From positions 103,020 through 167,019 of the forward strand of contig NZ_RCOG02000011.1 in NCBI RefSeq assembly GCF_009663685.2: a DNA stretch of 64,000 nt. Direction: 5' to 3'. The DNA is from Cupriavidus sp. U2. Its GTDB lineage: Bacteria; Pseudomonadota; Gammaproteobacteria; Burkholderiales; Burkholderiaceae. The translations under genes and the position numbers were made by a program. Positions 12,535-20,955 of the stretch are shown here, piece by piece. Each line of letters starts with the position of its first letter. The stretch's first letter is position 1. The notes beneath the pieces were generated by a model. The model saw only the letters and a program-made list of their open reading frames with translations. It did not search any database and was not told where the DNA came from.

Positions 12535-13192
12535 CGAGCACGTAGCCCATGCCACGGCGCGTATGAATCAGCTTCTTCGGGAAAGGGTCGTCCACCTTGG
12601 CGCGCAGCCGCCGAATCGACACATCTACCACATTGGTATTGCTGTCGAAGTTCATATCCCACACCTGCGAGGCGATCAGCGAGCGCGACAGCACCTCGCC
12701 ACGACGCCGCGCCAGCAGTTGCAGCAGCGCGAATTCCTTCGACGTCAGGTCGATTTTCTGGCCGGCACGCGTGACGCGGCGCCGGATCGTGTCGATCTGC
12801 AGGTCTGCCACTTCCATGAATTCGCTCTCGCGCAGCGGCCCCCGGCGCAGGATGGTGCGGATGCGCGCCACCAGTTCGGCGAACGCGAACGGCTTGACCA
12901 TATAGTCGTCGGCGCCCAGTTCCAGACCCTTGAGGCGATCCGAGAGTTCGTCGCGCGCGGTCAGGCACAGCACCGGCGTGTCCTTGTCGCGCCGCAGTTC
13001 GCGCAGAACCTGCCAGCCGTCGATGCCGGGCAGCATCACGTCCAGGACGATCAGATCGTAGTGCTGTTCGCGGGCATGGGACAGGCCGTCCACGCCGTCG
13101 CGCGCCAGGTCGGCCACGAAGCCGGACTCCGTCAGGCCCTTGAGCAGGTAATCGCCGGCCTTTGGTTCGTCTTCGACAATCAGGATACGCAT
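12515..13192 (-). CDS. Heavy-metal response regulator (CopR/CzcR/IrlR type)
   Basis: OmpR/PhoB-family regulator of 225 residues. The receiver domain has acidic residues VEDEP and phosphoacceptor Asp51 in [14 protein letters not shown], plus the conserved Lys in DYMVKPF. A C-terminal winged helix ([30 protein letters not shown]) binds DNA. It overlaps its sensor kinase gene and diverges from the copper cassette. Likely targets are the TGACA-N5-GTAAT-like boxes upstream of czcI and of the neighbouring divergent gene. Confidence 0.9.
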   Translation of the reverse strand: MRILIVEDEPKAGDYLLKGLTESGFVADLARDGVDGLSHAREQHYDLIVLDVMLPGIDGWQVLRELRRDKDTPVLCLTARDELSDRLKGLELGADDYMVKPFAFAELVARIRTILRRGPLRESEFMEVADLQIDTIRRRVTRAGQKIDLTSKEFALLQLLARRRGEVLSRSLIASQVWDMNFDSNTNVVDVSIRRLRAKVDDPFPKKLIHTRRGMGYVLDESEEA

Positions 13193-13290
13193 GGGGATTC
13201 ACTTCCGGGCGCCGGCTCGTCGCCGGTGCCTCCTGTTCGGTTTATTGCAGAACCTAGACACTATCCGAGGTTAGACGCATTTTGTGGAAC

Positions 13291-13305
13291 ATTGCAGGAA
13301 TGTCA
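13291..13305. promoter_or_regulatory. Candidate response-regulator box between the regulator gene and the copper cassette
   Basis: ATTGC-AGGAA-TGTCA is one mismatch from the reverse complement of TGACA-N5-GTAAT. It sits in the divergent spacer, so it could serve both directions. On the plus strand a -10-like TACAAT (13340-13345) follows 34 bases downstream, about one helical turn further than in the czcI promoter. Confidence 0.5.
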
Positions 13306-13408
13306 TCGTCAATCGGCGAAATCCTGCCTTCAAACACAGTACAATGCCCGCTGCCCCGATTGTGGCAGCCTGCCGCGGCCTTGACCGGGCAGGTCTAGTC
13401 AAATTCTG

Positions 13409-13891
13409 ATGAAACGTCTGATCGCCAGCTTCCTGTTGTGTCTTGCCATGTTCGCGTTGCCCATCCAGGGCGCCGCGGCAGCAGTCATGATGATCTGCAG
13501 CGTCACGCAAGCCGCGGGCTTGTCGATGCCGGAACGCCATGCCGCCATCAAGGCGGAGGCGGAAGCCGAGGCGGTGCTGGTAATGGACCAGTCGGGCGAG
13601 ATGGATCACGCGCACTGCCACCAGGCCGGCGCGAGCGACAACGCCGATATGCCAGTGTGGCACGACGTGCAGCCTGCCGGTGCCACGCCTGACCAGCCGA
13701 CCGAACATGCGCACCATGCCGCAGGACACTGCAGCGCGTGCGGTGCCTGCGCAGCCAGCGCCATGCTGCTGCCGGAAATCCCCCTCGTGGCGTTGCAACA
13801 CCGCCGCCATGCCCTGCCGCCGGCCACCCCGGCCAGCTTTGCCAGCCAGCTTCCCCTGCCTGCCGACCGGCCGCCTGCCCGTCGCTGCTGA
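13409..13891 (+). CDS. Secreted Cys/His-rich protein of the copper cassette
   Basis: Predicted exported protein of 160 residues; I do not recognise the family with certainty. It has a signal peptide (MKRLIASFLLCLAMFALPIQGAAA), a His/Met/Asp-rich middle (MDHAHCHQ, HAHHAAGHCSACGAC) and a Pro/Arg-rich tail. The Cys-x2-Cys-x2-Cys cluster flanked by His looks like a metal site. As first gene of a plus-strand run leading to the multicopper oxidase, and divergent from the metal response regulator, a periplasmic metal-binding or sensing role is inferred. DUF2946-like proteins in similar positions share this layout. Confidence 0.65.
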   Translation: MKRLIASFLLCLAMFALPIQGAAAAVMMICSVTQAAGLSMPERHAAIKAEAEAEAVLVMDQSGEMDHAHCHQAGASDNADMPVWHDVQPAGATPDQPTEHAHHAAGHCSACGACAASAMLLPEIPLVALQHRRHALPPATPASFASQLPLPADRPPARRC

Positions 13892-14044
13892 CACCCGAGG
13901 TGCGTCCTTCGCACGCTCGTCCCCGCGCCTGAACCGGCGCCGAGGGCGCGGCCGACTGAATCGTCCGCGCCGATCCACCCCTGTATTTGCCTGCCGCACC
14001 GCCTGAACCGCCACGTGCGGCGGATCAAGATTCAAGAGGTTGTC

Positions 14045-14404
14045 ATGCCCGCCGTGCGTACCGTCGCCGTGGCCTGGCTGCTGACGCTTGCCCCGGCCCT
14101 TGCCGTGGCCCAGGCGTCGGCGCCTGCCGTGGCCCACCCGCCCGATCTGCCCGATCCCCTGAACGCTGCCGCCCCCGTGCCGGCCTTGCCCGACATCGCG
14201 CCGATGGCCGGTTACGTCCCCTACCAGAGCCCCAAGGTCTCGCCCTGGCGCCAGTCGAATGCCGATGTCACACCAGGCGCCACGCCGGCGGCCGATCCGC
14301 ATGCCGGCCACCACATGCCGCAGGGCACCACTGCCGCGCCGGCATCCGCACCGGCCGCAGGCCAGACCGACCCTAGTGGCCATGCCGGCCATCACGCGCA
14401 CTGA
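14045..14404 (+). CDS. Small secreted Pro/His-rich protein of the copper cassette
   Basis: Exported protein of 119 residues without a recognised domain. A signal peptide (VAWLLTLAPALAVAQA) is followed by a Pro/Ala-rich segment with PYQSPKVSPWRQSNADV and a His-rich end (DPHAGHHMPQG, GHAGHHAH). Similar small proteins sit just ahead of the CopB/TolC-type gene in Cupriavidus copper clusters. The start follows AAGAGGTTGTC; an ATG 30 bases upstream would place charged residues before the signal peptide. The next gene begins 12 bases downstream. Periplasmic metal chelation is an inference. Confidence 0.6.
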   Translation: MPAVRTVAVAWLLTLAPALAVAQASAPAVAHPPDLPDPLNAAAPVPALPDIAPMAGYVPYQSPKVSPWRQSNADVTPGATPAADPHAGHHMPQGTTAAPASAPAAGQTDPSGHAGHHAH

Positions 14405-14416
14405 CGGAGCCCAGCC

Positions 14417-15838
14417 ATGATGAACGCTATGTTTCGTCGCGCAGCAGTGCCGCTGGCCGCCGCGATCCTGCTGACCGGGTGTGCGGGCTTTGCGCCCGAC
14501 GGCGGCTTCGGCCCGGTTGCCGACACCGCGCGCGACAGGCTGGCCAAGGACGCCGTCTGGGCGCGCAGCGATGCCGACCGCAGTGCATTGCGCGAGCGCA
14601 CGCGCGAGCTGCTTGCGAAACCACTAGATGCCGATGCCGCGATCCAGGTCGCCCTGCTCAACAATGCCGGGCTGCAGGCCCAGTACGCCGACCTGGGCAT
14701 TGCCGAGGCCGATTACGTGCAGGCCACGCGCCTGCCGAACCCCGGTTTCTCGTTCAGCCGCAAGACGTCGGGCGACGAACTCAAGATCGACCGGGCCGTC
14801 ACCATCGGCCTCATGAACCTGCTGGCGCTGCCCTTTGCCGCCCGCATCGAGGAAGGCCGCTTTGCGCAGACGCGCCTGGCCGTGGCCGATGCCACACTGC
14901 GCCGCGCCGAAGCCACCCGTCGCGCCTGGGTGCAGGCCGTTGCCGCCGAGCAGGCCGCCCGCTATGCCGACCAGGTACGCCGGGCCGCCGAAACCGGCGC
15001 GCTGTTCGCGCGCGATCTGGCCCGCGCAGGCAATGTCAGCGCACTCGATCATGCCCGCGAGCAAGCCTTCTACGCCGATGCCGCAGCGCAGCTGGCGCGC
15101 GCCCGCGAGCGGGCGCTGTCGGCACGCGAACAGCTGACGCGCGAACTGGGGCTGTGGGGTGCCGACATCGCCTACACGCTGCCGGACCGCCTGCCCGACC
15201 TGCCCAGGGCGCGTCCGGCCATGCAGGACCTGGAAGGCTATGCGGTGTCGCAGCGTCTTGACCTGCAGGCCGGCCGCCTGCAACTGGACAGCCTGTCGCG
15301 CTCGCTCGGCCTGACCCGCGCCACGCGCTTCATCAGCGTGCTGGACGTCAGCTATATCCATAACTCGGAGACCAGCCGGCCGCGCGAAACCGGCTACGGC
15401 ATCGACATCGAGGTGCCGCTGTTCGACTGGGGCGGGGCCCGGGTGGCCCGCGCCGAAGCCGTCTACATGCAGGCGGCGGCGCGGCTGGCCGAACAGGCGA
15501 TCAACGCCCGGTCGATGGTGCGCGAGACCTACGCCGGCTACCAGGCGCGCTACGACATCGCCCTGCACTATCGCGACGAAGTGGTACCGCTGCGCAAGCG
15601 CATCGTCGATGAAAGCCTGCTGCGCTACAACGGCATGCTGGTCAGCGTGTTTGAACTGCTGACCGACGCGCGCGAGCAGGTCAACGCCGTAAACGGCTAT
15701 CTCGACGCGCAGCGCGACTTCTGGCTGGCCGATGCCGACCTGCGCGGCGCGCTGGGCGGCCGCCTGCCCGACGCCGCAGCGGCCCCCACAGCGGCCACCC
15801 CTGCCACCCCTGCCGCCACGACCCCACAAGGACAATGA
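14417..15838 (+). CDS. TolC-family outer-membrane lipoprotein (copper cassette)
   Basis: Outer-membrane efflux protein of 473 residues. The N-terminus ends in the lipobox LLTGC, so it is lipid-anchored like CusC/NodT-type factors. Coiled-coil segments such as IQVALLNNAGLQAQYADLGIAEAD and the repeat-two equivalent DLQAGRLQLDSLSRSLGL are typical of the fold. The tail is a low-complexity Ala/Thr/Pro stretch. No adaptor or RND gene accompanies it; instead the multicopper oxidase follows within a few bases, as in CopA/CopB-type arrangements. Three ATGs lie within 12 bases, so the exact start is open. Confidence 0.85.
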   Translation: MMNAMFRRAAVPLAAAILLTGCAGFAPDGGFGPVADTARDRLAKDAVWARSDADRSALRERTRELLAKPLDADAAIQVALLNNAGLQAQYADLGIAEADYVQATRLPNPGFSFSRKTSGDELKIDRAVTIGLMNLLALPFAARIEEGRFAQTRLAVADATLRRAEATRRAWVQAVAAEQAARYADQVRRAAETGALFARDLARAGNVSALDHAREQAFYADAAAQLARARERALSAREQLTRELGLWGADIAYTLPDRLPDLPRARPAMQDLEGYAVSQRLDLQAGRLQLDSLSRSLGLTRATRFISVLDVSYIHNSETSRPRETGYGIDIEVPLFDWGGARVARAEAVYMQAAARLAEQAINARSMVRETYAGYQARYDIALHYRDEVVPLRKRIVDESLLRYNGMLVSVFELLTDAREQVNAVNGYLDAQRDFWLADADLRGALGGRLPDAAAAPTAATPATPAATTPQGQ

Positions 15839-15840
15839 CA

Positions 15841-17154
15841 ATGGTTTCCCGACGCAACTTCCTGGGCCAATCGGCGGCGGCCATGCTCGGCACGGCAATG
15901 GTGTCGCGCGCAGGCGCCGCCGCCCTGCCCGAGGCACCGCTGCAGCACAGCGCCACCACCCAGCCGCCGCTTGCGCCCGCCAGCGGCCGGCCCTATCAGC
16001 CCGTGGTCACGCTCAACGGCTGGACGCTGCCCTGGCGCATGCGCGACGGCTGGAAGGAATTCCATCTGGTGGCCGAGCCGGTCGAACGCGAGATGGCGCC
16101 CGGCATGACTGCCCACTTGTGGGGCTACAACGGCCAGAGTCCGGGACCGACCATCGAGTGCGTGGAAGGCGACCGTGTGCGCATCTTCGTCACCAACAAG
16201 CTGCCGGAACACACCACCGTGCACTGGCACGGCGTGCTGCTGCCGGCGGGCATGGACGGCGTGGGTGGGCTGTCGCAGCCGCATATCCCGCCCGGCAAGA
16301 CGTTCGTCTACGAGTTCGAGATGCGCCATGCGGGCACCTTCATGTACCACCCGCATTCCGACGAGATGGTGCAGATGGCCATGGGCATGATGGGCTTTAT
16401 CGTCGTGCACCCGCGCGACGCCGCCGCCCGGCGCGTGGACCGCGATTTCGTGTTCCTGATCGCCGCCTACGACATCGACCCCGGCTCGTACACGCCGCGC
16501 GTGGCCGAGATGACCAATTTCAACATGTGGACGTGGAACAGCCGGGTGTTTCCCGGCATCGACGTGCTGCCCGTGCGTCTGGGCGACCGCGTGCGCATCC
16601 GCATGGGCAACCTGACCATGACCAACCACCCGATCCACCTGCACGGCCACCGCTTCGAGGTAACGGGCACCGACGGCGGATGGGTGCCGCCGTCGGCGCG
16701 CTGGCCGGAAGTGACCACCGATGTCGCGGTGGGCCAGATGCGCGCCATCGAGTTCGTGGCCGACAACCCGGGCGACTGGGCGTTCCACTGCCACAAGTCG
16801 CACCACACGATGAACGCGATGGGCCACAACCTGCCCACCATGATCGGCGTGAAGCAGAAGGACCTGGCCAGCCGCATGAATGCGCTGGTGCCCGACTACA
16901 TGCCGATGGGGCAGGCGGGCATGGCCGACATGGGCAGCATGGAAATGCCGCTGCCGGAGAACACGCTGCCGATGATGAGCGGCCAGGGCCCCTTCGGCCC
17001 CATCGAGATGGGTGGCATGTTCACCACGCTCAAGGTGCGTGCGGGCATGGCAGCCAATGACTACCGCGATCCAGGCTGGTATCGGCATCCCAGGGGCACC
17101 GTGGCATTTGAATACACCGAACCCGTGGCGCAGGCGCCGCGCCGTACGCGATAG
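15841..17154 (+). CDS. copA: Periplasmic multicopper oxidase, CopA type
   Basis: Multicopper oxidase of 437 residues that probably oxidises Cu(I) in the periplasm. A Tat signal (SRRNFLGQSAAAMLG) is followed by the copper ligands HWHG, YHPHSDE, HPIHLHGH and the complete type 1/type 3 site HCHKSHHTMNAM (HCH-x3-H-x4-M). A Met-rich region near the C-terminus (MPMGQAGMADMGSMEMPL, PMMSG, EMGGM) should bind Cu(I). AAGGA at 15828-15832 is 8 bases from this ATG but only 2 from an ATG at 15835 that overlaps the previous stop, so the later start is preferred. It is shorter than classical CopA of about 600 residues. Confidence 0.87.
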   Translation: MVSRRNFLGQSAAAMLGTAMVSRAGAAALPEAPLQHSATTQPPLAPASGRPYQPVVTLNGWTLPWRMRDGWKEFHLVAEPVEREMAPGMTAHLWGYNGQSPGPTIECVEGDRVRIFVTNKLPEHTTVHWHGVLLPAGMDGVGGLSQPHIPPGKTFVYEFEMRHAGTFMYHPHSDEMVQMAMGMMGFIVVHPRDAAARRVDRDFVFLIAAYDIDPGSYTPRVAEMTNFNMWTWNSRVFPGIDVLPVRLGDRVRIRMGNLTMTNHPIHLHGHRFEVTGTDGGWVPPSARWPEVTTDVAVGQMRAIEFVADNPGDWAFHCHKSHHTMNAMGHNLPTMIGVKQKDLASRMNALVPDYMPMGQAGMADMGSMEMPLPENTLPMMSGQGPFGPIEMGGMFTTLKVRAGMAANDYRDPGWYRHPRGTVAFEYTEPVAQAPRRTR

Positions 17155-17184
17155 ACGCTCTACCGCATCGACCGAAGGACAGAA

Positions 17185-17532
17185 ATGAAACACACGATGG
17201 CAACCGCAACGCTGCTGGCCCTGCTGGCCGGGGCATCCTCCGTTGCAATGGCGTTGACGGCCGACGCGCCCGACGCACCGGTGGCAGCCGCCACGGCGCA
17301 GGCGCCGTTACCCGAAGTGGACGGCGAAATCCGCAAGGTCGATGCCGAGGCCGGCAAGCTGACGATACGTCACGGGCCGATCGGCAACCCCGACATGGGC
17401 GCGATGACGATGATTTTTCGGGTGAAGGACCCGGCGATGCTGACGCGGGTGCAGGCGGGCGACAAGGTGCGGTTCACCGTCGACCGTGTCGACGGGCTGC
17501 TGACGGTGACCTCGCTGGCCGTCGTGCAGTAA
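17185..17532 (+). CDS. CusF-like periplasmic Cu/Ag-binding protein
   Basis: Exported protein of 115 residues with a signal peptide and one CusF domain (about residues 45-115; GEIRKVDAEAGKLTIRHGPI). Metal ligands by alignment to E. coli CusF are His63, Met74 and Met76. Position 71, where E. coli CusF has the capping Trp44, is Met here, giving the pattern H-x7-M-x2-M-x-M. It follows the oxidase gene by 30 bases with AAGGACAG as ribosome-binding site. In Cus systems the protein hands Cu(I) to the pump; here no CusA is adjacent, so it may buffer copper for the oxidase. Confidence 0.85.
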   Translation: MKHTMATATLLALLAGASSVAMALTADAPDAPVAAATAQAPLPEVDGEIRKVDAEAGKLTIRHGPIGNPDMGAMTMIFRVKDPAMLTRVQAGDKVRFTVDRVDGLLTVTSLAVVQ

Positions 17533-17560
17533 CGGGCAGCCAATATCGGGCGGGCGCGCC

Positions 17561-17866
17561 TCAGTCGACGCGGTAGAAGTCGATCGATTGTCCGGCGTTG
17601 ACGGCGCGCTGCAGCCAGTCCGGATACTCGCCGACACCGTCCCAGGTCTGACCCATCGCATTGCGATACATCGCGCGCGGCGCGGCGGCGCCCGCCACCG
17701 GCGCGTCGGCGTCGGGGGCGGATGGCGCCACATCGGCGCCATCATCGGTGTCGGCATCGGTAAAGCAGCCTGCTTCGACGAGATGGTCGAACGTCAGGCC
17801 ATGGTGATCCATCTGCTCGCGGATCCATGCCACCGCGGCTTGTTTGGCTGCATCAGACTCGGACAT
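17561..17866 (-). CDS. H-NS-family C-terminal-domain protein with altered DNA-binding loop
   Basis: Small protein (101 residues). The end, AMYRNAMGQTWDGVGEYPDW, is recognisable as the H-NS C-terminal domain of Burkholderiales, and the N-terminal helix AVAWIREQMDHHGLTFDHLV resembles their short oligomerisation part. The middle is acidic and Ala/Pro-rich. In normal members the loop reads W-x-G-R-G-R-x-P-x-W; here the two Arg are Val78 and Glu80, so AT-minor-groove binding should be weakened. It is convergent with the copper cassette. A modulator that poisons H-NS oligomers is a possible role, by inference only. Confidence 0.7.
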   Translation of the reverse strand: MSESDAAKQAAVAWIREQMDHHGLTFDHLVEAGCFTDADTDDGADVAPSAPDADAPVAGAAAPRAMYRNAMGQTWDGVGEYPDWLQRAVNAGQSIDFYRVD

Positions 17867-18203
17867 GACTTATCGTGCGCGCCCGCCACCTTGCGGGCGG
17901 GCTGGAGAATTCGAAGGGGGGAGCGGTCCGGGCAGGAAATCCGGCGGACCAGCACGGATTCTACAGCTTGTTGGCGCGGCTCCCGCGGAATCCGCCGATT
18001 ACCGCCGGAATGTTGCATTCGCCGCGCAGTGTTCGGCAGTGCCCATGGCGCCGCGCGGCGCGCGAACGAATGACGAATCTGTCATGCGTTGGTCATGTTG
18101 GCGTGGCTACCCGGCTTATAGACTGCAAGCCAAGGTCGCATGACGACCGGTACAAACCACCGACACACCGAACTGCCTCCATCCTCGAATCCAAGGAGTC
18201 CAC
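17867..18203 (+). promoter_or_regulatory. Divergent intergenic region with candidate regulator box and promoter
   Basis: This 337-base spacer separates the H-NS-like gene from the secreted repeat gene. TGACG-AATCT-GTCAT (18071-18085) differs at two positions from TGACA-N5-GTAAT and is itself a dyad. A second half-site GGTCAT follows about 11 bases on. A -10-like TATAGA (18117-18122) lies 31 bases after the box, similar to the spacing at 13305-13340. The repeat gene has AAGGAG 7 bases before its ATG. No further gene is visible here. Confidence 0.4.
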
Positions 18204-18464
18204 ATGCTCAAGAAAGCCCTGCTCTATACCGCCCTCGCCACTACGCTGGCGGGTGCCGCCACGATGGTCAACGCCGCCCCGCGCAGTGCCGACCCTTACA
18301 CCGATGGCGCACGTGTCACCAACCGTGATGGCATCGTCGAACGCGTGGGTGCCCGCGACGTGTACACCGATGGCGCCCGCGACGTGCGCGATGCGCGCAA
18401 CCCGTTTGTCGATGGCGCGCATGATGTGCGCGACGCACGCAGCCCGTACACGGACGGTGCCTGA
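18204..18464 (+). CDS. Small secreted DGA-x-DVRDAR repeat protein
   Basis: Protein of 86 residues with a signal peptide (KKALLYTALATTLAGAATMVNA) and a mature part made almost only of a 14-residue repeat: DPYTDGARVTNRDG, DVYTDGARDVRDAR, NPFVDGAHDVRDAR and a final SPYTDGA. The mature protein is rich in Asp and Arg with regularly placed aromatics and lacks Cys. I do not know a family with a described function. It starts after a strong AAGGAG and probably has its own promoter carrying a metal-regulator-like box. Calcium or cation binding by the spaced Asp residues is conceivable but untested. Confidence 0.7.
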   Translation: MLKKALLYTALATTLAGAATMVNAAPRSADPYTDGARVTNRDGIVERVGARDVYTDGARDVRDARNPFVDGAHDVRDARSPYTDGA

Positions 18465-18473
18465 TCCATGCTA

Positions 18474-18510
18474 TGGCCCGCTCGGGCCAGATCCGGGCTG
18501 ATACAGCCCG
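18474..18510 (+). terminator. Twin hairpins between convergent genes
   Basis: Two perfect 7-bp stems lie in tandem: TGGCCCG-CT-CGGGCCA (18474-18489) and CGGGCTG-ATA-CAGCCCG (18494-18510). They sit between the stop of the repeat protein and that of the convergent cyclic-di-GMP gene. There is no T-tract, so intrinsic termination is uncertain; they could protect 3' ends of either mRNA. Confidence 0.4.
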
Positions 18511-18529
18511 AACCGCCAGGCGGCGGCGC

Positions 18530-20596
18530 TTACCGCGTCGCCGCCTGGCTCATGAATTGCGCGGCCGGCACCGGCCGGCCCAGCAGGTAACCCTGCAGCG
18601 CATCGCACCCCAGCCCCGCCAGGAACGTCTGCTGCGCGGCGGTCTCCACCCCTTCCGCCACCACCTGCAGGTTCAGCGTACGGCCCAGCGCAACGATGGC
18701 CGACACGATGGCCGCATCCTCTGAATCCTCCGCCAGGTCGCGCACAAAGCCGCGATCGATCTTCAGTTCGCTGGCCGGAATGCGCTTCAGGTGCAGCAGG
18801 CTCGAATAGCCGGTACCGAAGTCGTCGATGGCAATGCGCACGCCCATTTCGTCGAGCTGCGTCATGATCGCGAGCGTTTCTTCCACATCGCGCATGGCCG
18901 TGCTTTCGGTGATTTCCAGCGTCAGGCTTGCGGCCGGGATGCCGTGGTGCTTCAGCGCATCGGACACGGTCTCGATCATCCCCGCGTGACAGAACTGCAG
19001 CGCCGACAGGTTCACCGCCATCGACCAGTCCACATGGCCGCTGGCACGCCAGGCGGCCAGCTGGCGGCAGGCCTCGTCCAGCACCCATTTGCCGATCGGC
19101 ACGATGGCGCCGGTTTTTTCGGCCAGCCCGATGAACTGGTCAGGCATCAGCAGGCCGTGCACCGGGTGCTGCCAGCGCAATAGCGCCTCGGCCCCCACCA
19201 GGCGGCTGTCCGTTGCCGCGAACTTGGGCTGGTAGTGCAGTTCGAGCTGGCCCGTGCGCACCACGCCGCGCAGGTCCTGGATCAGCGACTGCTGGACGCG
19301 TGCCTGGTGGTTCATCGACCGTTCGAAGAAGCAGTACGCGTTGCGGCCCGACGCCTTGGCGTGGTACATCGCGGCATCGGCGTTGGTCATCAGCGTGTCC
19401 TGGTCGGCGCCGTCGGCCGGATAGAGTGCGATGCCGATGCTGCCCGACACATGCAGCGCATGGCCGGCCACGTGCGCGGGCTCGCGCAGCGCCTCGATCA
19501 GCTGCTCGGCCATCACACCGGCGTCGGCCGGTTCGTCCACCCTGGCCAGCACGACGAATTCGTCGCCGCCCACGCGCGAGATGGTGTCCTCGGAACGGGC
19601 GGACGCGCGCAGGCGGCCGGCAATTTCCACCAGCAGGCTGTCGCCCATCTGATGGCCGTAGGTGTCGTTGACGCCCTTGAATCCGTCCAGGTCCACGAAC
19701 AGCACCGCGAATGTGCCTGGCTGCCGGGTGGCTGCCTGGATGGCCTGCTGGAAACGGTCTTCCAGCAGCACGCGGTTGGGCAGGTGCGTCAGCTTGTCGT
19801 GCAGGGCCAGGAACTCAAGCTCCTTGTTGGCCACGCCCAGCGCGTCCGCCAGCACGGCCGTCCGCATTTCCAGGCGCATGTCGAGCACCGAAGTAATCAG
19901 CGCCACGGCCAGCACGCATACGGTGACGACCAGGATCGGCAGGGCCAGCGCCCCGCTGTCAACGCCCGAGCCCGCCGCGCCGCAGATGCTGCCCAGCGGA
20001 AACCGCGCCGCCGCCATGCCCGTGTAGTGCATGGCGGCGATCGCCCCGCCCATGACCAGCGCGGCGCCGAACCGCAATTGATGCACGCGCGGCATGCTGC
20101 GCCGCAGGCGGAAGGCAATCCACAGGGCCGCGCCCGAAGCCGCCACGGCAATCACGATCGACAGCAGGAACAGCCAGGGGTCGTAATCGATACCGGGCTG
20201 CATGCGCAGGGCCGCCATGCCCGTGTAGTGCATGCTCGAGACGGCCGCGCCCAGCGCCAGCGCCCCCAGCGCCAGGCGCCTGCGCGGCAGGTACTCCTGG
20301 CTGACCAGGCGCAGCGCGAATGCCGACGCCAGCACGGCAATCAGCAATGACGCCCCGGTGATGGACACGTCGTATCCCAGCGGAATCGGCAGGCTGAAGG
20401 CCAGCATGCCGATGAAATGCATCGACCAGATGCCCAGCCCCATGGCCACGGCACCGCCGGCCAGCCACATCCGCGCGTAACGGCCACGGGCGGCGGTGGA
20501 AATGCGGCCCGCCATGTCGAGCGCCGTATACGACGCCAGCACGGCAACCAGCACGGAAATGAGGACGAGGGAGGCGTCGAAACGGGGCGACATCAT
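18530..20596 (-). CDS. MHYT-GGDEF-EAL cyclic-di-GMP signalling protein
   Basis: Membrane sensor of 688 residues. The N-terminal MHYT domain has seven predicted TM segments with MHFIGM and two MHYTGM motifs, thought to bind copper or a gas ligand. Next come a diguanylate cyclase domain with intact RVGGDEF and a phosphodiesterase domain with GAEALLRW, the EITES and DDFGTGYSSL motifs and EGVET, all needed for catalysis. Both activities may therefore be functional. The start MMSPRFDASLVL places the first TM at once; an in-frame start 29 codons upstream is possible. Proximity to copper genes fits a metal-responsive MHYT, but that link is inference. Confidence 0.9.
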   Translation of the reverse strand: MMSPRFDASLVLISVLVAVLASYTALDMAGRISTAARGRYARMWLAGGAVAMGLGIWSMHFIGMLAFSLPIPLGYDVSITGASLLIAVLASAFALRLVSQEYLPRRRLALGALALGAAVSSMHYTGMAALRMQPGIDYDPWLFLLSIVIAVAASGAALWIAFRLRRSMPRVHQLRFGAALVMGGAIAAMHYTGMAAARFPLGSICGAAGSGVDSGALALPILVVTVCVLAVALITSVLDMRLEMRTAVLADALGVANKELEFLALHDKLTHLPNRVLLEDRFQQAIQAATRQPGTFAVLFVDLDGFKGVNDTYGHQMGDSLLVEIAGRLRASARSEDTISRVGGDEFVVLARVDEPADAGVMAEQLIEALREPAHVAGHALHVSGSIGIALYPADGADQDTLMTNADAAMYHAKASGRNAYCFFERSMNHQARVQQSLIQDLRGVVRTGQLELHYQPKFAATDSRLVGAEALLRWQHPVHGLLMPDQFIGLAEKTGAIVPIGKWVLDEACRQLAAWRASGHVDWSMAVNLSALQFCHAGMIETVSDALKHHGIPAASLTLEITESTAMRDVEETLAIMTQLDEMGVRIAIDDFGTGYSSLLHLKRIPASELKIDRGFVRDLAEDSEDAAIVSAIVALGRTLNLQVVAEGVETAAQQTFLAGLGCDALQGYLLGRPVPAAQFMSQAATR

Positions 20597-20955
20597 GGCA
20601 GCGGGTGACGGGGCAGTGGCTTGCGGCAGGCCGCCATTCTGAAGGGTCAGGCGTGCCCGGCGTGAAATTTCCGGCACCGCCAACGGTAATCGGTCGTTTC
20701 AGCCCAGACTGAAGCGGGGGATTGTGCATCAGCGCGCTTGCGGCCGCTACACGCACACCCCGGTTTCGTACGTTTGCACGGTTGACACGCTGTCCCGGCC
20801 CGATGTTGCGACCGTCCGACAAATTCCTACAGTGCAATCAGCGCCCGCCGGAAAGGCCCGGCGGCGGCCCGGACCTATGCTTGAGGCGTGATGAACGACA
20901 GACGCCGCCGCGCACCAACAGCAGGAACCGCGTGGCGCCTACGTAGGGGAACATC
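20597..20955 (+). other. Intergenic region, weak promoter candidate only
   Basis: This 359-base spacer lies between the divergent cyclic-di-GMP gene and the glycine-zipper lipoprotein. A weak plus-strand promoter TTGCGA-N16-TACAGT (20806-20833) can be proposed. The first 87 bases could instead be the N-terminal extension of the minus-strand gene. I see no other gene, repeat or hairpin. Confidence 0.35.

Noticed and set aside
12515-13202. Alternative frame inside the response regulator gene on the same strand
   Set aside because: It is a one-base-shifted reading of the regulator with Arg/Gly-rich composition; the true frame has the full receiver and winged-helix motifs.
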